Shown here piece by piece: positions 1 through 7,828 of a stretch of DNA of 64,000 bases (positions are counted from its first letter, which is position 1; every line of letters starts with the position of its first letter). The notes under the pieces were generated by a model. It had not been told where the DNA came from, did no database searches, and saw only the letters and a program-made list of their open reading frames with translations. A program made the translations under genes and the position numbers. The stretch is from Streptomyces sp. WP-1 (GTDB lineage: Bacteria > Actinomycetota > Actinomycetes > Streptomycetales > Streptomycetaceae), in assembly GCF_030450125.1 (NCBI RefSeq), contig NZ_CP123923.1, forward strand, positions 4,898,001 through 4,962,000, read 5' to 3'.

Positions 1-535
1 GGAAGGCGAAGCCCTGCGCCGCGACGAACTCCCGCCAATAGACCTTGTTCCACACCACCATCAGCAGATCCAGGATCCGCGGATACCCGGCCGCCGTGAA
101 CGTGTCCGGGCCCGCCTGCGCGAGCACCTCCGCGAGGGCGTTGCGCCGGGTGCCGCCCCACCAGTACGTGCGCGCGTAGTCGAACACGAGCACGTCCACA
201 TCGCCGCTCTCCGCCAGCCGGTCGGCGATCGCCGCGAGCGCGCCCGGGGTGAGGGTGTCGTCGCTGTCCAGGAAGAAGAGGTAGTCCCCGGTGGCGTGCG
301 GCAGCCCGGCGTTGCGGGCCCGCCCGAGGCCCACGTTCTCCGGCAGGTGCAGCACCTTCACCCGGGGATCGCGCGCCGCGTACTCGTCCAGGATCGCGCC
401 GCAGTCGTCCGGCGAGCGGTCGTCCACGGCGATCACCTCCAGGTCCCGGTACGACTGCGAAAGCACGGAGTCCAGGCACTCGCGGAGGTACGCCTGCACC
501 CGGTAGCAGGGCACGATCACACTGAAGCGGGGCAC
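1..535 (-). CDS. Family 2 glycosyltransferase, probably GT2/TagF fusion (3' part outside window)
   Basis: The visible N-terminal part (about 178 residues) is a GT-A family 2 glycosyltransferase. It opens with VPRFSVIVPCYRVQAYL, has the usual DLEVIAVDD nucleotide-binding strand and a DSDD metal-binding motif near residue 95. The GTG start at 535 lies two bases after the stop codon of the upstream gene (stop 540-538), so the two are translationally coupled. It is closely paralogous to the gene at 2906-5155: 43 bases around 235-277 are identical to 4855-4897. By analogy with its two neighbours it probably continues into a CDP-glycerol glycerophosphotransferase-like domain beyond the window. Inferred role: wall teichoic-acid-like polymer assembly at the membrane. 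The C-terminal domain cannot be seen here. Confidence 0.85.
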   Translation of the reverse strand, partial: MPRFSVIVPCYRVQAYLRECLDSVLSQSYRDLEVIAVDDRSPDDCGAILDEYAARDPRVKVLHLPENVGLGRARNAGLPHATGDYLFFLDSDDTLTPGALAAIADRLAESGDVDVLVFDYARTYWWGGTRRNALAEVLAQAGPDTFTAAGYPRILDLLMVVWNKVYWREFVAAQGFAF

Positions 536-537
536 GG

Positions 538-2739
538 TCAGCTCCTCACGAGGGTCACGGCGGCGGGGGCGGGGACGCGTTCGGCGAGCGGCAGCACCGG
601 CGGGAGCGCCTGCGGCGGTTCGCCCAGCAGCACCCGCCGTACGACGCGTTCGGCGGCCCGCCCGTCGTCGAACTCGCAGAACCGCTCCCGGAATCGGGCC
701 CGCAGCGCGGTCGACTCCGGGTCCGCGTAGGCGCGGTCGCGGAAGACGGCGGCCAGTTCCCCGGGGGTGCGGGCGACCGGCCCCGGCGGCTCGGCCATCA
801 GGTCGAAGTAGACGCCCCGCGACTGCCGGTAGACCTCCCAGTCGTCGGCGTAGATCACGATCGGCCGGTCCAGGTTGGCGTAGTCGAACATGATGGACGA
901 GTAGTCGGTGATCAGCACGTCCGCGGCCAGGCACACGTCCTCGGCGCTGCGGTGCGCGGTGACGTCGATGATCCGGTCCGAGTGCCGGGTGCGGCCCTGG
1001 TCGTAGAAGTAGTGGGCGCGCAGCAGCACGACGACGTCCTCGCCGGCGGCCGCGCAGAACTCCGCCAGGTCCAGGCCGGGTTCGAAGCCGCTGTGATGGT
1101 CGCGGTGGGTCGGGGCGTAGAGCACGGCGAGCCGGTTCTCCGGGATGCCCAGCTCCCGCCGGATGCGGGCCACGTCGTCGGCGGTCGCCGTGCAGTAGAC
1201 GTCGTTGCGGGGATAGCCGTACTCCAGCGCCTCCCAGGAGCCGGGGAAGGCGCGCTCCCACATGCGGGTGGAGTGCCGGTTGGAGGAGAGGTTGAAGTCC
1301 CAGCGGTCGACCCGGCCCAGCAGCTTGGTGAAGCTGCCGGAGCGCGCGGCCACCACCGGGTACGTCGACTGGTCCACGCCCATCGTCTTCAGCGGGGTGC
1401 CGTGCTGGGTCTGGAGGTGGACGCTGCCGGGCCGTTTGACCACGCCCTCCGCGAAGTTGGCGTTGTTGACCAGATACGTGGCGCGGGCCAGCAGCTCCCA
1501 GGCGCGGTGCGAGCCGAGCACCGCGTACTCCACGTCCTTCGGCAGGGTGTGCTCCTGCCCGGCCTCCACCAGGAACACCTGGCGCAGCCCCGGGGCGAGT
1601 TCGCGGGCCTTGGCGTGGATCGCGGCCGGGTTGCAGGTGTAGCCGCGGCCCCAATAGGCGCAGTACACCACCAGGTTGGGGTCGAGGGGGCGGCGCAGGG
1701 CGGCACGGTAGCGCAGCCGGGTGCGGACCGCGTGCGGGCGCGGCACGGTCTCGGCGGCCTTGCCCGCGAGCCGGTTCGCGTCGCGCAGGGCGCGGAAGGC
1801 GTCGTACGCGCCGACCGCGAGCAGCCGGTGCTGCACCCCGAGGCTGCCGCGCGGCAGCCGGTGCCCGGTGGGCCGGAACCGCCGGTACAGGCGGGCCGCG
1901 CGGCGGAAGAACGCCCGGTGCCCGTGGGCCAGCCGTTCCGGCCGGGCCGCGGTCTTCAGCACCAGCGCGAACAGCTGGTCGAAGAGGGGGCCGGTGCGCT
2001 CGGCGGGCAGGGCGCACGCGGCGGCCCGCGCGAGGACCAGCTCCACCTGGTCGAGCAGGGCGTGCTGGGGTTCGCCGGGCAGGTTCAGCCGGCTGCCCTG
2101 CCGGCGCAGCCGGTGCCGCACGACCACCCGGCGCAGTACGGCGATCCGCCGGGCGGCGACCGTGACCAGGCCGCCCCAGCCGAGGTCCGTGAAGTGGCCT
2201 TCGGGGAAGACGAGTTCGTGCTCGGCGAGGAAGGTACGGCGGTACACCGCGCTCCACGCGGGCAGCGCGGCGCCGGTCAGCCCCGGCAGCTCGGCGGGGG
2301 CGAAGGCGCCCTTAGGGGCACCGGCGAACAGCGGCTCGACCGGGTTCACCGGATCGCCCTCCCACCAGGGGGCGCGCTCGTGCTCCACGTACAGCACATC
2401 CACTCCGGCGGTCTCCGTCAGCCGGGCGTCCACGGCCGCCAGCGCGCCCGGCAGCAGCAGGTCGTCGCCGTCCAGGAAGAGCACGTACGCGCCCCCCGCC
2501 GCCCGCGTCCCGGCGTCGCGCGCCCCGGCGAGCCCGGCGGAGGGCGGTGAGTGGACCGGCTTCACCCGGGGGTCCCGCCCGGCGTACCCGGCGGCCACCT
2601 CGGCGGCCGGGGTGTCGGGCGCGTCGCAGACCGGGATCAGCTCCAGGTCGCCGAAGGACTGGCCGAGGACCGAGTCCAGCGCCTGGGACAGCCGGCCGGC
2701 GACGCCATGGGAGGGGACGATAATGCTGAAGCGGGGCAT
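538..2739 (-). CDS. Bifunctional GT2 glycosyltransferase / CDP-glycerol glycerophosphotransferase (TagF-like)
   Basis: A 733-residue protein with an N-terminal GT2 domain (MPRFSIIVPSHG, DGDD motif near residue 95) and a C-terminal TagF-like domain of about 350 residues. The C-terminal domain keeps the family signatures: the HGTPLK motif, the APTHRD segment, RAHYF, and TDYSS followed by FDYANLDRPI. TagF-type enzymes polymerise glycerol-phosphate units from CDP-glycerol on the inner membrane face. The ATG at 2739 was chosen because the GT2 fold begins exactly there; the reading frame stays open upstream to 3246, but that part is a shadow of the next gene. It ends two bases before the start of the following gene. 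Of the two complete copies this is the one whose TagF motifs look intact. Confidence 0.88.
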   Translation of the reverse strand: MPRFSIIVPSHGVAGRLSQALDSVLGQSFGDLELIPVCDAPDTPAAEVAAGYAGRDPRVKPVHSPPSAGLAGARDAGTRAAGGAYVLFLDGDDLLLPGALAAVDARLTETAGVDVLYVEHERAPWWEGDPVNPVEPLFAGAPKGAFAPAELPGLTGAALPAWSAVYRRTFLAEHELVFPEGHFTDLGWGGLVTVAARRIAVLRRVVVRHRLRRQGSRLNLPGEPQHALLDQVELVLARAAACALPAERTGPLFDQLFALVLKTAARPERLAHGHRAFFRRAARLYRRFRPTGHRLPRGSLGVQHRLLAVGAYDAFRALRDANRLAGKAAETVPRPHAVRTRLRYRAALRRPLDPNLVVYCAYWGRGYTCNPAAIHAKARELAPGLRQVFLVEAGQEHTLPKDVEYAVLGSHRAWELLARATYLVNNANFAEGVVKRPGSVHLQTQHGTPLKTMGVDQSTYPVVAARSGSFTKLLGRVDRWDFNLSSNRHSTRMWERAFPGSWEALEYGYPRNDVYCTATADDVARIRRELGIPENRLAVLYAPTHRDHHSGFEPGLDLAEFCAAAGEDVVVLLRAHYFYDQGRTRHSDRIIDVTAHRSAEDVCLAADVLITDYSSIMFDYANLDRPIVIYADDWEVYRQSRGVYFDLMAEPPGPVARTPGELAAVFRDRAYADPESTALRARFRERFCEFDDGRAAERVVRRVLLGEPPQALPPVLPLAERVPAPAAVTLVRS

Positions 2740-2905
2740 TCTGCTCTTTCTGTCGTTCTTCCTGTCGTCCTGCGGACGTGTCTCTACGGCGCCGCGCGCA
2801 CCCGGCCCCCCGGTCGGCCCGCCGGTCGGCCCGCCGGGCGCCAGGTGGGCGGCCGGCTCGGGGTGGGCCGGGTCGGGCCGAGGGGCATGGCAACTTCCGG
2901 TGCAG

Positions 2906-5155
2906 TCAACGGTGTTCGGCAGCCCTGGTGACGGGGCGGTGGCCGGCCGGATGCGGCACGGTGGCCAGCGGGGACCGCGCCGGGCACGGGGTGTCCGCCA
3001 TGGCGGAGCGCACCGGGCGGCGCTCGCCCAGCGGTACCACCGGGGACGGCTCGGTGCGGCCCAGCACGATGTGCCGTACGACCCGTTCGGCGGCCCGCCC
3101 GTCGTCCCACGGGCAGAACCGCTCCCGGAACGCGGCCCGCAGCAGCGCGGCCCGTGCCCCGTTCCAGTGGCCGTCGGTGAACACCTCGGCCAGTTCGTCC
3201 TCGTCGCGGCCCACCGCGCCGGGCGGGGCGCCGGGCAGGTCGACATAGGCGCCGCGGACGGCCGTGTACGCCGTCCAGTCCCCGGTGTGCAGCACGATCG
3301 GCCGGTCGAGCCCGGCGTAGTCGAACATGAGCGGCGACTGGTCGGTGAGCAGCGCGTCCGCGGCCAGACACAGGCTCTCGGGACAGGGGTGCGCGGAGAC
3401 GTCGATGACCCGGGGGCCCTCGACCGGCACGTCCCCGTGGGCGCGGGCGAGCAGCACGAAGCGCGGGCCGAGTCCGCGCGCGAGCCGCGGCAGGTCCAGC
3501 GGGAGGTGCTGGGTGCGCCGGTGCTCGCGGCGGGCGGGCGCGTAGAGGATTGCGACCGCGCCCGCCGGGATGCCCAGGGTGGCGCGCAGCCGGGCCACGT
3601 CGTCCGGGGTGGCCCGCTGGAAGACGTCGGTGCGCGGGCTGCCGTACTCCAGGGCGGTCCAGCGGCCCGGGTGGACCCGCTGCCAGGTCAGGGTGGAGTG
3701 CCGGTTGCCGGAGACGACGTGGTCCCACTGGTCGACGTCCCGCAGCAGGCCCACGGGGTCGGCGCCGGGCACGGCCGCGGGACGCTCCACCAGATCGAGT
3801 CCCGTATGGCCGAGGGGGGTTCCGCCGAGGGTGCGGACGAGGATCTGCCCGTCCCGCTTGCGCAGTCCCCGGGTGAGGTGGGCGTCGCCGAACAGGTACG
3901 TGGAGCGGGCGAGCGCCGTCCAGTGGGCGGCCGTGCCGGGGACGACGAGGCGCGGGTCGGCCGGGAGCGGGCGCGGGTGCGCCGGGTCGGCGATCCAGGA
4001 GGAGCGCACATGCGGGGCGTACCGGCGCATCGCCTCCTCCAGCGCGGCCGGGTCGCCGCCGTACCCGCCCTCGACGGCGAACACCGCGCGCTCGGGCCGC
4101 AGCGGCAGCCGCAGCTGGATCCGGTAGTGCAGCCGCAGCGCGGCGGAGCGCACGGCGCGCGCCGGGCCCAGCACGAGTCCCCGCAGGCGGCGGCGGGCGG
4201 CGGCGACGTACCGCAGGGCCCGGAAGGTGCGGTGCAGCCCGAACCGGATCAGCAGATGCCTGCGCCGCAGCCGCGCCTTCGGCACCCGGTAGCGGCGGTG
4301 GTGGTCGCGGGCCCGGCGCAGGAACTCCCCGTGGCTGCCGCGCGGCAGCCGTCCGGGGCGGGTGAACACGACGCCGTAGTGGTCGATCATCCGCCGGAAC
4401 AACTCCGGCTTCCAGAAGGCGAGTTCCGGATGGTCGGCGACATAGGCGAAGACCCGCTCGTACTGGTCGAACAGGTCGAAGTGCTTACGGCTGGTGGTGG
4501 ACAGGATGCTGCCCTGGCGGCGCTGCCGGTAGTGCACGCACACCCGGTCCAGCGTGGCGATCGAACCGGCCGCCATCAGCACCGGGAAGGTCCAGGGGGT
4601 GTCCTCGTAGTAGCCCGGCGGGAAGGTGAAGCCCTCCGCCGCGACGAACTCCCGCCGGTACGCCTTGTTCCAGGCCACCATCAGCACCCGCAGCAGCCCC
4701 GGCCGGTCGGTGAGCCGGAAGGGCGCCCGGCCCCACTCGCTCAGCTCGGCCGCGAGATGGTTGCGCACCCGCCGCCCGTCCCAGTACGTGCGCTCGTAGT
4801 CGTACACCAGCACATCCGGCGCCCCGGTCGCGTCGATCCGCTCGGCGACCGCCGCGAGCGCGCCCGGGGTGAGGGTGTCGTCGCTGTCCAGGAAGACCAG
4901 ATACTCCCCGGTGGCCTGCGCGATCCCGGCATTGCGGGCCCGCCCGAGCCCCCGGTTCTCGCCCAGGTGTAACGGCTTCACCCGGGGATCCCGGGCCGCG
5001 TACTCGTCGATGATCTCCCCGCACGCGTCCGGCGAACCGTCGTCCACCGCGATGACTTCGAGATCCGGGTACGACTGCGACAGCACCGAGTCCAGGCACT
5101 CGGGGAGATACGCCTGGACCTGGTACGCGGGGACGATGACACTGAACCTGGGCAC
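2906..5155 (-). CDS. GT2 glycosyltransferase fused to a degenerate TagF-like domain
   Basis: A 749-residue protein starting at a GTG. The N-terminal GT2 domain is canonical (VPRFSVIVPAYQVQAYL, DSDD near residue 95, then RREFVAAEGF). The C-terminal TagF-like half aligns in order with the neighbouring gene but has lost key motifs: GGTPLG replaces HGTPLK, APARREH replaces APTHRD, and TDQSPLMFDY replaces TDYSSIMFDY. The family depends on the HGT histidine, so the second domain is probably inactive or altered while the glycosyltransferase domain may still work. It is the first gene of the minus-strand cluster, and 166 bases separate it from the next one, so it may be transcribed with it. No promoter was identified with confidence upstream of 5155. 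Confidence 0.87.
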   Translation of the reverse strand: MPRFSVIVPAYQVQAYLPECLDSVLSQSYPDLEVIAVDDGSPDACGEIIDEYAARDPRVKPLHLGENRGLGRARNAGIAQATGEYLVFLDSDDTLTPGALAAVAERIDATGAPDVLVYDYERTYWDGRRVRNHLAAELSEWGRAPFRLTDRPGLLRVLMVAWNKAYRREFVAAEGFTFPPGYYEDTPWTFPVLMAAGSIATLDRVCVHYRQRRQGSILSTTSRKHFDLFDQYERVFAYVADHPELAFWKPELFRRMIDHYGVVFTRPGRLPRGSHGEFLRRARDHHRRYRVPKARLRRRHLLIRFGLHRTFRALRYVAAARRRLRGLVLGPARAVRSAALRLHYRIQLRLPLRPERAVFAVEGGYGGDPAALEEAMRRYAPHVRSSWIADPAHPRPLPADPRLVVPGTAAHWTALARSTYLFGDAHLTRGLRKRDGQILVRTLGGTPLGHTGLDLVERPAAVPGADPVGLLRDVDQWDHVVSGNRHSTLTWQRVHPGRWTALEYGSPRTDVFQRATPDDVARLRATLGIPAGAVAILYAPARREHRRTQHLPLDLPRLARGLGPRFVLLARAHGDVPVEGPRVIDVSAHPCPESLCLAADALLTDQSPLMFDYAGLDRPIVLHTGDWTAYTAVRGAYVDLPGAPPGAVGRDEDELAEVFTDGHWNGARAALLRAAFRERFCPWDDGRAAERVVRHIVLGRTEPSPVVPLGERRPVRSAMADTPCPARSPLATVPHPAGHRPVTRAAEHR

Positions 5156-5325
5156 GGGACATCCATGGGTCTGACGGCGCGGGCGTTCTGCCCGGGAACG
5201 GCCGAAAGGGTGACGGGGTTACGGCCCGTACGGCATTCGGGGGACGGCCGGTGAACGCGTGGGGGACGGCTCCGTCCTGCCCGACGGGCGCTGTCCCAGC
5301 GGCAGTTCGCCGCCTGGCCATGAGA

Positions 5326-5357
5326 AACGCCCCCCGCGCGGCCGCACGAAGGGCGTT
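5326..5357 (-). terminator. Rho-independent-type terminator after the NUDIX gene
   Basis: Inverted arms AACGCCC (5326-5332) and GGGCGTT (5351-5357) form a hairpin with a GC-rich loop. Read on the minus strand it is followed by a short T run. It sits about 85 bases downstream of the NUDIX stop codon. The rest of 5156-5442 shows no credible gene. Confidence 0.5.
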
Positions 5358-5442
5358 CTGTCGTTCTGTGATGTCTTACGCCGGGCAGCCCGCCCGGTGA
5401 GCGAGCGGGGCCGGTCTGAGGGCCGACCGGCTGGTGCTGTGG

Positions 5443-5886
5443 CTACTGCCACCCGTGCAGCGTCAGGGAGCCGGACCGGCCGAGACAGCCGTGCAGGCCC
5501 GCGTAGGGATACTCGATGACGTCCTCCGGGAGATCATGGGTGGCGAACCACTGGAGCGCGAGACACTTCTCGGGTTCCTTGTTGACGGGTGTCCCCGCCC
5601 ACCTGGTGGCCACGAAGAAGAACCCGATCCGCTCGGAACCGTCCTCCTGGCGGTGGTGCACGACATGCCGGAGTTCCAGGTGGCCGGGGTCGGTCGTGAC
5701 GCCGGTCTCCTCGAACAGCTCGCGGGCTGCCCCGACGGTGAGGGATTCGCCCTGGTCGAGCTTGCCGGAGGGCAGGTGCCACCGGCGGTAGCCGTAGGGG
5801 CCGCCTCGCTGCGAGAGAAGGACCTTCTCGCTGTCGAGGAGAAGGACGTGAGTGTCGATGATGGGCTGTGCCGGCTGTCCGCTCAT
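5443..5886 (-). CDS. NUDIX hydrolase
   Basis: A 147-residue NUDIX-fold hydrolase. The NUDIX box GX5EX7REUXEEXGU is complete: it starts at GKLDQGESL and ends at RELFEETGV. Such enzymes cleave nucleoside diphosphates linked to another moiety; the substrate cannot be read from the sequence. The ATG at 5886 (MSGQPAQPIIDTHVLL) was preferred over an upstream in-frame start at 6012, because a purine-rich AGGA lies just before it and the family fold begins there. It stands alone, bounded by a terminator on each side. It sits next to a decayed patch (6.2-6.9 kb) and may be part of the same accessory insertion. Confidence 0.9.
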   Translation of the reverse strand: MSGQPAQPIIDTHVLLLDSEKVLLSQRGGPYGYRRWHLPSGKLDQGESLTVGAARELFEETGVTTDPGHLELRHVVHHRQEDGSERIGFFFVATRWAGTPVNKEPEKCLALQWFATHDLPEDVIEYPYAGLHGCLGRSGSLTLHGWQ

Positions 5887-5994
5887 GGTTCCTGGGGGGT
5901 CGGGGTGGTGGCTGAGGCGTCTGACGGTGATGGGAGAGCGGGGCTGTGTCGGTGATCCGGCTGGTAGCTGGCCTCTTCGGTAAGAATTGACAAA

Positions 5995-6033
5995 CGCCCC
6001 CTGTGCGGCCACAGGCAGCCGTACAGGGGGGCG
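5995..6033 (-). terminator. Terminator after the DUF397 gene
   Basis: Arms CGCCCCCTGT (5995-6004) and ACAGGGGGGCG (6023-6033, one bulged G) form a strong stem. On the minus strand it is followed by TTTG. It resembles the hairpin at 5326-5357, sharing the AAACGCCCC...GCGGCC core. Confidence 0.6.
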
Positions 6034-6063
6034 CGTCGTCCTTCAGATCGCTGAGGGCAGTCC

Positions 6064-6255
6064 CTATAGCTCGCCCTTGACCACGCTTCCGATGAATGCC
6101 TGCCACCCTTCGAAGGTGCTGGTCAAGATCGGTCCCGCCTGCTCTTTGCTGTCTCGTGTGGCGACTGCGTCGTCAAGGTGTGCCACCTCGACGCAGGAGC
6201 CGTTTCCGTTGCTGTGGCTCGACTTGAACCACTCGGCCTTCTCAACCCTTTTCAT
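6064..6255 (-). CDS. DUF397 small protein
   Basis: A 63-residue protein with the DUF397 signature: WFKSSHSNGNGSCVEVAHLDD near the N-terminus, then VATRDSKEQAGPILTST and a final FIGSVVKGEL. DUF397 proteins in Streptomyces are encoded next to Scr1/WhiJ-type helix-turn-helix regulators and are thought to act with them as developmental or toxin-antitoxin-like modulators. The partner gene is present just upstream, overlapping by 14 bases (6242-6255), but only as a truncated remnant. This copy is therefore probably an orphan that has lost its regulator. Confidence 0.88.
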   Translation of the reverse strand: MKRVEKAEWFKSSHSNGNGSCVEVAHLDDAVATRDSKEQAGPILTSTFEGWQAFIGSVVKGEL

Positions 6256-6484
6256 AGCTCCCTGCTACCTCGGCAATCAGGCGTCTTGACGCCTGCTCGT
6301 CCAGCGATGCTTCCCAGATGTCGTTGAAGGCCGCGTCGTACTGCTGTACCTCCCGCTCCTTGTCCAGGTACAGGCCGCCGGTGTACCCGTCCGCGTAGAC
6401 CGTCGGCGGTTCCGTGGCGACCCCGTCACCGGTCAACGGGAAGCGGAGGACTGCAAACGGGCCCGTGACAACTCCCAAGTGCAT
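6242..6484 (-). pseudogene. Remnant of an XRE-type regulator (DUF5753 C-terminus only)
   Basis: Eighty codons remain. The segment GPFAVLRFP, then VYADGYTGGLYLDK and EVQQYDAAFNDIW, matches the C-terminal end of the DUF5753 domain found in Scr1-family helix-turn-helix regulators. Intact members are about 280 residues with an N-terminal HTH, and nothing HTH-like is encoded upstream of 6484. The overlap with the DUF397 start is the normal arrangement, so the 3' end is native and roughly 200 residues of 5' sequence were lost. On the other side of the break lies an acetyltransferase fragment facing the opposite way, which suggests one deletion removed both 5' ends. Confidence 0.75.
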
Positions 6485-6551
6485 ACCAGCAGCGAAGGGC
6501 GCCCGAGTCCACCCTCGTCTACATGCCCGTCCTCACCATCGGAGGCCGCCC

Positions 6552-6866
6552 GTCGTCCTCGTCGGTTACGGCCGTCAGCAGCCCGGGTCACTGGAGGCCC
6601 GCACCGAGGGCATGGCCCACCAGATCCGGGGCGACAACATCCGCTTCACCGTCTACGACCTCACCGGCGAGGTACCGGTCCCCGCCGGAATCGCCACCCT
6701 GCTGCCCGACTCCGCCGTTCACGCCTACGAGAAGGCCGGCTTCCGCGCCGCCGGAAGGCTCCGCCAGGCGGGGTACTGGCTCGGCCAGGTCTGTGACGAG
6801 CTGATCATGGACGCGCTCGCCGCCGAGTTCGCCGGTCCCTCCGTGATCGTCCCGTTGGAGTCGTAG
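6552..6866 (+). pseudogene. GNAT acetyltransferase remnant with 5' truncation and internal deletion
   Basis: The segment resembles a Streptomyces GNAT family: LVGYGRQQPGSLEARTEGM, then FTVYDLTGEVPVP and GIATLLPD, then VHAYEKAGFRAAGRLRQ and GYWLGQVCDELIMDAL. Between GIATLLPD (ending about 6710) and VHAYEKAGF, family members normally carry about 55 residues including the acetyl-CoA-binding R/QxxGxG/A loop; here the two blocks are directly joined in frame. The first 20-30 residues are also missing. Without the cofactor loop it cannot be a working acetyltransferase. The family comparison is from memory; the missing loop is visible in the sequence. Confidence 0.7.
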
Positions 6867-6922
6867 ACGGCCCCGGCCCCCGCGAACGGGGCACCAGGGC
6901 CGCCGGCCACGTCCGCCAGGGC

Positions 6923-7828
6923 CTACTTCACCGCCCCCGCCATCACCCCCGACACGAACTGCCGCTGGAACGCGAAGAAGACGGCCAACGGGATCACCAT
7001 GGAGATGAACGCGCCGGGTGCCAGGACGTCGATGTTGTTGCCGAACTGCCGTACCTGGGTCTGGAGGGCGACCGTGATCGGCTGGGTGCCGGACTTGGTG
7101 AAGACCAGGGCGACCAGCATGTCGTTCCACACCCACAGGAACTGGAAGATGCCGAGGCTCGCGATGGCCGGGCCGCCCAGGGGCAGCACCACGCGGGCGA
7201 ACAGGCGCAGTTCGCCGGCGCCGTCCAGGCGGGCCGCCTCCAGCAGTTCGCGGGGGATCTCGGCGAAGAAGTTCCGCAGCAGGAACACCGCGAACGGCAG
7301 TCCGAAGCCGGTGTGGAACAGGACCACGCCGAGGATCGTCCCGAACAGGCCGATCTTGCCGAAGAGTTCGGCGATCGGGATCAGCGCCACCTGCACCGGC
7401 ACCACCAGCAGGCTGACCACGGCGAGGAACCACCAGTCCCGGCCCGGGAACTCCATCCAGGCGAACGCGTATCCGGCGAGGGAGCCGATGACCACGACCA
7501 GGACGGTCGCCGGGACCGTGATCAGGACCGTGTTCAGCAGGGAGTGGGTGATGTCGCCGTTCTCCAGCAGCTTCTGGTAGCTGGCGAAGGTCAGCTGGGA
7601 GGGCTTGGTGAACACCGTCCACCAGCCGCTCGCGCTCATGTCGTCGGGGGAGCGGAGGGAGGAGATCAGCAGGCCGATGGTCGGTATCAGCCAGAAGAGG
7701 CCGACGAGGACGAGGAGGACGCGGACCAGGGGGCCGCCCAGGCCGCGAGTGATCCGGGCGCCGAGCGAGGGCCGGGCCGCTGCGGCGGGCGGGGTCGCCC
7801 CCCGGGTGCCGGTGGCGAGTGCCGTCAT
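6923..7828 (-). CDS. Sugar ABC transporter permease, MalG type
   Basis: A 301-residue inner-membrane permease with an N-terminal membrane segment (LLVLVGLFWLIPTIGLLISS) and further hydrophobic spans. The EAA loop that contacts the ATPase reads EIPRELLEAARLDGAGE. It belongs to the carbohydrate-uptake-1 (MalG-like) group. The ATG at 7828 overlaps the stop of the upstream permease by four bases (ATGA) and has a GGGAGG ribosome-binding site at 7835-7840. It is the last gene of a lipoprotein-permease-permease operon. No ATPase gene is present, which is normal for Streptomyces sugar importers that share the MsiK ATPase. The substrate is unknown. Confidence 0.92.
   Translation of the reverse strand: MTALATGTRGATPPAAAARPSLGARITRGLGGPLVRVLLVLVGLFWLIPTIGLLISSLRSPDDMSASGWWTVFTKPSQLTFASYQKLLENGDITHSLLNTVLITVPATVLVVVIGSLAGYAFAWMEFPGRDWWFLAVVSLLVVPVQVALIPIAELFGKIGLFGTILGVVLFHTGFGLPFAVFLLRNFFAEIPRELLEAARLDGAGELRLFARVVLPLGGPAIASLGIFQFLWVWNDMLVALVFTKSGTQPITVALQTQVRQFGNNIDVLAPGAFISMVIPLAVFFAFQRQFVSGVMAGAVK

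Noticed and set aside
538..3246. Upstream start giving a 902-residue glycosyltransferase.
   Set aside because: The extra 169 residues are Arg/Pro/Cys-rich shadow sequence over the neighbouring gene; the GT2 fold begins at 2739.
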